Shown here: positions 59,890-64,000 of the stretch, piece after piece
How positions within the stretch are numbered: position 1 is the first letter of the stretch
Layout: every line of letters begins with the position of its first letter
Assembly: GCF_030403435.1 (NCBI RefSeq)
Contig: NZ_JAUEPH010000005.1
Location: 62,001-126,000 of the forward strand
Source: Algoriphagus sediminis
GTDB lineage: Bacteria; Bacteroidota; Bacteroidia; Cytophagales; Cyclobacteriaceae
Length of the DNA: 64,000 nucleotides
Reading direction: 5' to 3'
The notes under the pieces: model-generated
Databases searched by the model: none
Seen by the model: the letters and a program-made list of their open reading frames with translations, nothing else
What the model was told of the DNA's origin: nothing
Position numbers and translations under genes: made by a program

Positions 59890-60384
59890 ATGGATTTAAT
59901 TACTCCCGGAACCGGACTCATATTTTGGCAGCTGATAGGCTTCCTAGGTCTTCTTTTCATCTTGATCAAATTCGCCTGGAAGCCTATGCTTGAGGCATTA
60001 GAAGAAAGAGAATCGAGTATTGAGAATGCTTTGAAGTCTGCGGAAATCGCCAGAAATGAGATGGCAAATCTTAAGGCCGAGAATGAAAAACTTTTGGCGG
60101 AAGCCAGAAAAGAGAGAGATGAGATCCTTGCAAAGGCTCATGAATCTTCTACCCGAATGATTGAAGAAGCCAAAGATCAGGCAACAAAGGCGGGTAATGA
60201 GATGATTGAAAAAGCTAAGGCAGTAATTGAGACAGAGAAGAAGGCTGCATTGGCAGAGGTTAAAACTCAGGTTGCCACATTAACCCTTGAGGTATCTGAA
60301 AAATTATTGAGAAAGAACTTGTCAGATGACAAAGCTCAAAAAGAGCTTGTCGATGAGTTTGTAAAAGATCTTAAGCTAAACTAA
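59890..60384 (+). CDS. atpF: F0F1 ATP synthase subunit b
   Basis: Subunit b forms the peripheral stalk linking F0 to F1. The 164-residue protein has one N-terminal membrane helix (about 9-30, LIFWQLIGFLGLLFILIKFAW) and then a long charged helix rich in Glu/Lys/Ala (about 35-140) with coiled-coil character. Normal length; between the atpE hairpin and atpH, with an 8-base gap. Confidence 0.95.
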   Translation: MDLITPGTGLIFWQLIGFLGLLFILIKFAWKPMLEALEERESSIENALKSAEIARNEMANLKAENEKLLAEARKERDEILAKAHESSTRMIEEAKDQATKAGNEMIEKAKAVIETEKKAALAEVKTQVATLTLEVSEKLLRKNLSDDKAQKELVDEFVKDLKLN

Positions 60385-60392
60385 GCCGACGA

Positions 60393-60953
60393 ATGTCAAA
60401 TCACAGAGCAGCATCTCGATATGCAAAGTCCATTTTGGGACTGGCGCTTGAGCAAAAACAGCTGGAAGAAGTGCATGCTGATTTTCAGAAATTGACTGAG
60501 GTGGCTAATTCCAATTATGAGTTTGGCGTTATCCTGAAAAATCCGGTCATCTCTTCTGAGAAGAAGCTGGCCATCCTAAAGGCTATTTTCGAAGAGGGTG
60601 CACAGAAGCTCACCATGACCTTCTTTGAAATCATATCCAGAAAAAAAAGAGAAGGGATTCTTTTGGATGTAGCTCAAGAATTTAAGATTCAGTATAACCT
60701 GCACTCTTCCATCCAGGTAGCAAATTTGACTACCACTTTCCCAATCGATGAGAAACTTCGAAAGGAGTTTATTACTGTGGTGAAGGAAATCTCAGGATTG
60801 AAAGAAGTGCAATTGATAGAAACTGTAGATGCAGACATTATTGGAGGATTTATCCTTCGAGTGAATGATAAACTACTTGATGATTCTATCAGCAGCAAAT
60901 TGAGAGAATTGAGAAATCAGTTTTCCACTAATCAGTACGAAAAACAGTTTTAA
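60393..60953 (+). CDS. atpH: F0F1 ATP synthase subunit delta
   Basis: Subunit delta caps F1 and joins it to subunit b. The 186-residue protein has the six-helix N-terminal domain (about 5-105; RYAKSILGLALEQ) and the C-terminal DADIIGGFILRVND, the family signature. It follows atpF by 8 bases and precedes atpA by 27. Confidence 0.95.
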   Translation: MSNHRAASRYAKSILGLALEQKQLEEVHADFQKLTEVANSNYEFGVILKNPVISSEKKLAILKAIFEEGAQKLTMTFFEIISRKKREGILLDVAQEFKIQYNLHSSIQVANLTTTFPIDEKLRKEFITVVKEISGLKEVQLIETVDADIIGGFILRVNDKLLDDSISSKLRELRNQFSTNQYEKQF

Positions 60954-60980
60954 AGCATTCAATTATAACCTTATCATATC

Positions 60981-62555
60981 ATGGCAGAAGTAAGACCAGA
61001 TGAAGTTTCAGCAATATTGAGAGAACAACTCTCAGGGGCGAGAACCGCTGCTGAGCTTGAAGAAGTGGGAACAGTTCTTCAAGTGGGTGATGGTGTAGCT
61101 CGTATTTACGGACTTTCCAAAGCACAATCCGGTGAATTGTTGGAATTTGACAATGGACTGAAAGCAATGGTGCTTAACCTCGAAGAAGACAATGTTGGGG
61201 CCGTTCTTTTCGGTGACTCCAAGGAGATCAAAGAGGGTGACACAGTAAAAAGAACTAAGCAAATTGCCTCCATTAAGGTTGGCGAAGGGATGCTCGGAAG
61301 GGTAGTGGATACTCTTGGCAATCCAATAGATGGAAAGGGACCTATCTCAGGAGAGCTTTATGATATGCCTCTTGAGAGAAAAGCTCCTGGGGTAATTTAC
61401 CGTCAGCCGGTAACTGAGCCTCTTCAAACAGGTATTAAGTCTATCGATGCGATGATTCCAATCGGTAGAGGTCAGCGCGAGCTTGTAATCGGTGACCGTC
61501 AGACAGGTAAAACTGCTGTAGTGATCGATACTATTCTTAACCAGAAAGAATTCTACGATAAAGGTGAGCCTGTATTCTGTATTTATGTGGCCATCGGCCA
61601 AAAAGCTTCTACTGTAGCAGGTGTTGTTGCGGCCTTGGAAAAAGGTGGTGCACTTCCTTACACTGTAGTAGTTTCTGCTGCTGCTTCAGATCCTGCTCCA
61701 ATGCAATTCTTTGCTCCATTTACAGGTGCTGCAATCGGTGAATTCTTTAGAGATACAGGACGCCCTGCATTGGTGGTTTATGATGATCTTTCGAAGCAGG
61801 CCGTTGCTTACCGTGAAGTCTCTCTTCTATTGAGAAGACCTCCAGGGCGTGAAGCATATCCTGGGGATGTATTCTACCTTCACTCAAGATTGCTCGAAAG
61901 AGCGGCGAAAATAAATAAATCTGATCAGATCGCTCAGCAGATGAATGATCTTCCAGATAGCCTTAAGCCAATCGTTAAAGGTGGAGGATCTTTAACAGCT
62001 CTTCCGATTATTGAAACTCAGGCAGGTGACGTTTCTGCATATATTCCTACCAACGTAATTTCTATCACGGATGGTCAGATCTTCCTAGAGACTAATCTCT
62101 TCAACTCTGGTATTCGTCCTGCGATTAACGTAGGTATCTCTGTATCCCGAGTGGGTGGTAATGCTCAGATCAAGTCAATGAAGAAGGTAGCAGGTACCTT
62201 GAAGCTTGATCAGGCACAGTTCCGTGAGCTAGAAGCTTTTGCTAAGTTCGGTTCTGATCTTGATGCTACTACCAAGAGAACAATCGAAAGAGGTAGAAGA
62301 AATCAGGAGATTTTGAAGCAGGCGCAGTATGCACCAGTTTCTGTTGCCCACCAGGTTGCGATAATCTATGCTTCTACCAGAGGACTTATGGATACTGTGC
62401 CAGTTGATAAGGCTAGAGCATTTGAGAAGGAGTTCTACACTTTACTAGACTCTACTTATCCAGAGGCTTTGGATTTAATCCTTAAAGGAGATATCAATGG
62501 TGCTGGAGAGATTCTCTCTAAAGCAGCTGCTGAACTAGCTCCTAAATATGCATAA
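60981..62555 (+). CDS. atpA: F0F1 ATP synthase subunit alpha
   Basis: The non-catalytic nucleotide-binding subunit of F1. The 524-residue protein has the N-terminal beta barrel (about 25-95), the Walker [11 protein letters not shown] (about 170-179), a Walker B-like ALVVYDDLS and the arginine-finger loop VSRVGGNAQ (about 373-383). The C-terminal helical domain is complete. Length is normal for Bacteroidota. Confidence 0.97.
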   Translation: MAEVRPDEVSAILREQLSGARTAAELEEVGTVLQVGDGVARIYGLSKAQSGELLEFDNGLKAMVLNLEEDNVGAVLFGDSKEIKEGDTVKRTKQIASIKVGEGMLGRVVDTLGNPIDGKGPISGELYDMPLERKAPGVIYRQPVTEPLQTGIKSIDAMIPIGRGQRELVIGDRQTGKTAVVIDTILNQKEFYDKGEPVFCIYVAIGQKASTVAGVVAALEKGGALPYTVVVSAAASDPAPMQFFAPFTGAAIGEFFRDTGRPALVVYDDLSKQAVAYREVSLLLRRPPGREAYPGDVFYLHSRLLERAAKINKSDQIAQQMNDLPDSLKPIVKGGGSLTALPIIETQAGDVSAYIPTNVISITDGQIFLETNLFNSGIRPAINVGISVSRVGGNAQIKSMKKVAGTLKLDQAQFRELEAFAKFGSDLDATTKRTIERGRRNQEILKQAQYAPVSVAHQVAIIYASTRGLMDTVPVDKARAFEKEFYTLLDSTYPEALDLILKGDINGAGEILSKAAAELAPKYA

Positions 62556-62566
62556 TGAATAATTCG

Positions 62567-62590
62567 ATCCCGGAGTTTTAACTCCGGGAT
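62567..62590 (+). promoter_or_regulatory. Hairpin between atpA and atpG
   Basis: ATCCCGGAGT and ACTCCGGGAT form a perfect 10-bp GC-rich stem around TTTA. Only TTAAG follows, so it lacks the T run of a terminator and looks like an mRNA processing or stability element. Confidence 0.6.
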
Positions 62591-62612
62591 TTAAGAAGTA
62601 CCAAGCAAACAG

Positions 62613-63479
62613 ATGGCAAACCTTAAGGAAGTAAAAGAGAGAATAAGCTCTGTTCAGTCTACTCAGCAGATCACGAAAGCTATGAAAATGGTTTCCGCTG
62701 CAAAGCTTAGAAGAGCTCAGGACAAAATCGTGCAGATGCGTCCTTATTCCCAAAAACTTACAACCATCCTGAACAATGTTTCGGCGGCCTCTGAGGGTGC
62801 TGCAGATATTGTTTATGCTGGAAATCGAGAAGTCAACACTGTGCTGATCGTTCCAATTACCTCGGATAAGGGGCTTTGTGGTGCTTTTAATTCAAACATC
62901 ATTAAGGCAACTAACCAAGCTATCAGAACGCAGTTTGAAAATAAGGAGATTAAGCTTCTTCCGATTGGCAAAAAGGCTCTAGAATTCTCCAGAAAGACAA
63001 AATACAGTGTCAAGAGTGATTTTGCTGATGTGTTTTCTGATGTGTCTTTTGACAATGTAAGAGCAGCTGCTGAATATGCGATGGAGGCTTATACTTCCGG
63101 GGAAGTAGATAAGGTGGTTCTTGTTTTTAACGAATTCAAAAACGTAGCTACTCAAGTCATCCGAACTGAACAGTTTTTGCCCATGCAAGCTGAAGAGAAT
63201 GGCGAGGAAAAAACCAATGAGACGGATTATATTCTTGAGCCTTCCAGAGCATACATTATTGAGGAATTAGTTCCTACTTCGCTTAAGATCCAATTCTACA
63301 AAGCGATTCTTGAAAGCAATGCTTCCGAGCATGGTGCGAGAATGACGGCTATGGACAAAGCGACTGAAAATGCTGGTGAATTGCTAAAAGAGCTCAAGTT
63401 GATGTATAACAGAACCCGTCAGGCAGCTATTACAAATGAAATCCTTGAGATTGTTGCCGGTGCGAATGCACTTGGATAA
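62613..63479 (+). CDS. atpG: F0F1 ATP synthase subunit gamma
   Basis: Subunit gamma is the central shaft of F1. The 288-residue protein starts MANLKEVKERISSV with the conserved long helix (QITKAMKMVSAAKLRRAQ), has the Rossmann-like middle (VPITSDKGLCGAFN) and ends with the partner helix (YNRTRQAAITNEILEIVAGANAL). All conserved ends are present. It ends the visible operon; atpD and atpC are not here. Confidence 0.97.
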   Translation: MANLKEVKERISSVQSTQQITKAMKMVSAAKLRRAQDKIVQMRPYSQKLTTILNNVSAASEGAADIVYAGNREVNTVLIVPITSDKGLCGAFNSNIIKATNQAIRTQFENKEIKLLPIGKKALEFSRKTKYSVKSDFADVFSDVSFDNVRAAAEYAMEAYTSGEVDKVVLVFNEFKNVATQVIRTEQFLPMQAEENGEEKTNETDYILEPSRAYIIEELVPTSLKIQFYKAILESNASEHGARMTAMDKATENAGELLKELKLMYNRTRQAAITNEILEIVAGANALG

Positions 63480-63500
63480 TCTCAATTAAAATAATTACTA

Positions 63501-63532
63501 AAGCCATCATCAATGAGATGATGGCTTTTTTA
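63501..63532 (+). terminator. Terminator after atpG
   Basis: AAGCCATCATC pairs with GATGATGGCTT (11 bp, 5-base loop), followed by TTTTT. It marks the end of the atpZ-atpG operon. Confidence 0.88.
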
Positions 63533-63578
63533 GTTTCTGGGAAGAAGGGGCTTTATTGAAATAGTATTATTTTGAAGC

Positions 63579-64000
63579 ATGATTTACTCTAATCTCTCGC
63601 GGAGCTCTATTTTTTTATTTCTCGTTCCAATACTTCTGATCTCCTGCTCGAAGCCTGAATTAGAAAAAAAGAGCAATCCGAATATTATTATTGTGCTTGC
63701 CGATGATTTGGGTTATGGTGATATCGGAGCCTTTAATTCGGAAAGTTTGATAAAAACTCCCCACATTGATGAGCTTGCCAGTGAGGGAATGATGTTTACC
63801 GATGCTCATACCACTTCTGCAGTCTGCACGCCTACCAGGTATGCACTTCTAACGGGACGATATAATTGGAGAACCAAGCTCAAAGAAGGTGTCCTTACAG
63901 GAAAATCCAAAGCTTTGATCGCCTCCGATCGTACCACGTTAGGATCCATGCTGCAGAAGCAGGGGTATCATACCGCAATGATCGGTAAGTGGCATTTGGG
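63579..64000 (+). CDS. Lipoprotein sulfatase (5' part, runs off the window)
   Basis: A sulfatase-family hydrolase that removes sulfate esters, commonly from algal or host polysaccharides. About 140 residues are seen. The lipobox LLISC (Cys23) follows MIYSNLSRSSIF. The metal-binding start is ADDLGYGD (about 41-48). The formylglycine site is CTPTR (Cys83-Arg87), needing the anaerobic or copper-dependent maturation enzyme. The end is the window edge; GKWHLG is the last conserved block visible. Substrate cannot be inferred. Confidence 0.92.
   Translation, partial: MIYSNLSRSSIFLFLVPILLISCSKPELEKKSNPNIIIVLADDLGYGDIGAFNSESLIKTPHIDELASEGMMFTDAHTTSAVCTPTRYALLTGRYNWRTKLKEGVLTGKSKALIASDRTTLGSMLQKQGYHTAMIGKWHL

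Noticed and set aside
1-64000. CRISPR arrays, tRNA or rRNA genes, insertion sequences, integrases or prophage
   Set aside because: I looked for regular direct repeats, cloverleaf and CCA ends, transposase motifs and terminal inverted repeats and saw none.
63579-64000. Sulfatase as a truncated pseudogene
   Set aside because: It is cut only by the window edge; all N-terminal motifs are intact.

Overview
The window comes from a member of the Bacteroidota, most likely an aerobic Cytophagales bacterium close to Algoriphagus or Cyclobacteriaceae. Three things point there. A complete type IX secretion/gliding motor set is present (PorP/SprF-like protein, GldK, GldL, GldM, GldN, SprE/PorW). Family-typical gene neighbourhoods occur: rimP-nusA-infB; CBS-nadK-DUF6089-uppS-bamA-ompH-ompH; Leu-dehydrogenase-nusB-ytxH-DUF1573-yajC-ybbR-coaE; atpZ-atpI-atpBEFHAG. 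Several intergenic regions carry the Bacteroidota -7 promoter element TAnnTTTG, and clear Shine-Dalgarno sequences are rare.

Layout. 1-335: 5' part of mreB (minus). 662-5389: rimP, nusA, infB, then a small membrane-protein gene. 5386-9474: cstA (minus), accD and a solitary nqrF (plus). 9612-12638: four tightly coupled genes (arginase-fold protein, cytochrome b5-like protein, MurK-type kinase, MurQ), apparently for cell-wall amino-sugar salvage. 12755-14148: rRNA pseudouridine synthase convergent with a thioredoxin. 14205-21235 (minus): outer-membrane biogenesis operon. 21302-23494 (minus): chromate transporter and a 2-oxoglutarate/Fe(II) oxygenase. 23565-26091 (plus): lipoprotein, serS, NTF2-like secreted protein. 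26163-31379 (minus): coaE back to leucine dehydrogenase. 31528-33693 (plus): ABC exporter and coiled-coil protein. 33722-41565 (minus): two periplasmic PpiC chaperones, an RsbW/STAS/RsbU partner-switching module, a DciA-like DUF721 protein and hemW. 41610-46286 (plus): Omp85-like protein, DUF4271 protein, hemD, PorP/SprF. 46454-50887 (plus): gldKLMN. 50901-57689 (minus): uvrC, a class A PBP and sprE. 57834-63479 (plus): ATP synthase genes without atpD and atpC. 63579-64000: start of a lipoprotein sulfatase.

How it fits together. Most genes are envelope, translation and energy housekeeping. The envelope theme is strong: BamA, two OmpH/Skp chaperones, undecaprenyl-PP synthase, periplasmic PPIases, a second Omp85 protein, the PBP and the proton-driven T9SS motor all serve building or crossing the outer membrane. 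The ATP synthase operon has very stable hairpins after atpE and after atpA, which may set subunit ratios.

I found no CRISPR array, tRNA, rRNA, insertion sequence or prophage. No clearly new multi-gene system is evident. The best candidates for unexplored biology are the arginase-fold protein with altered metal ligands tied to murK-murQ, the orphan partner-switching module, and the ATP operon hairpins.
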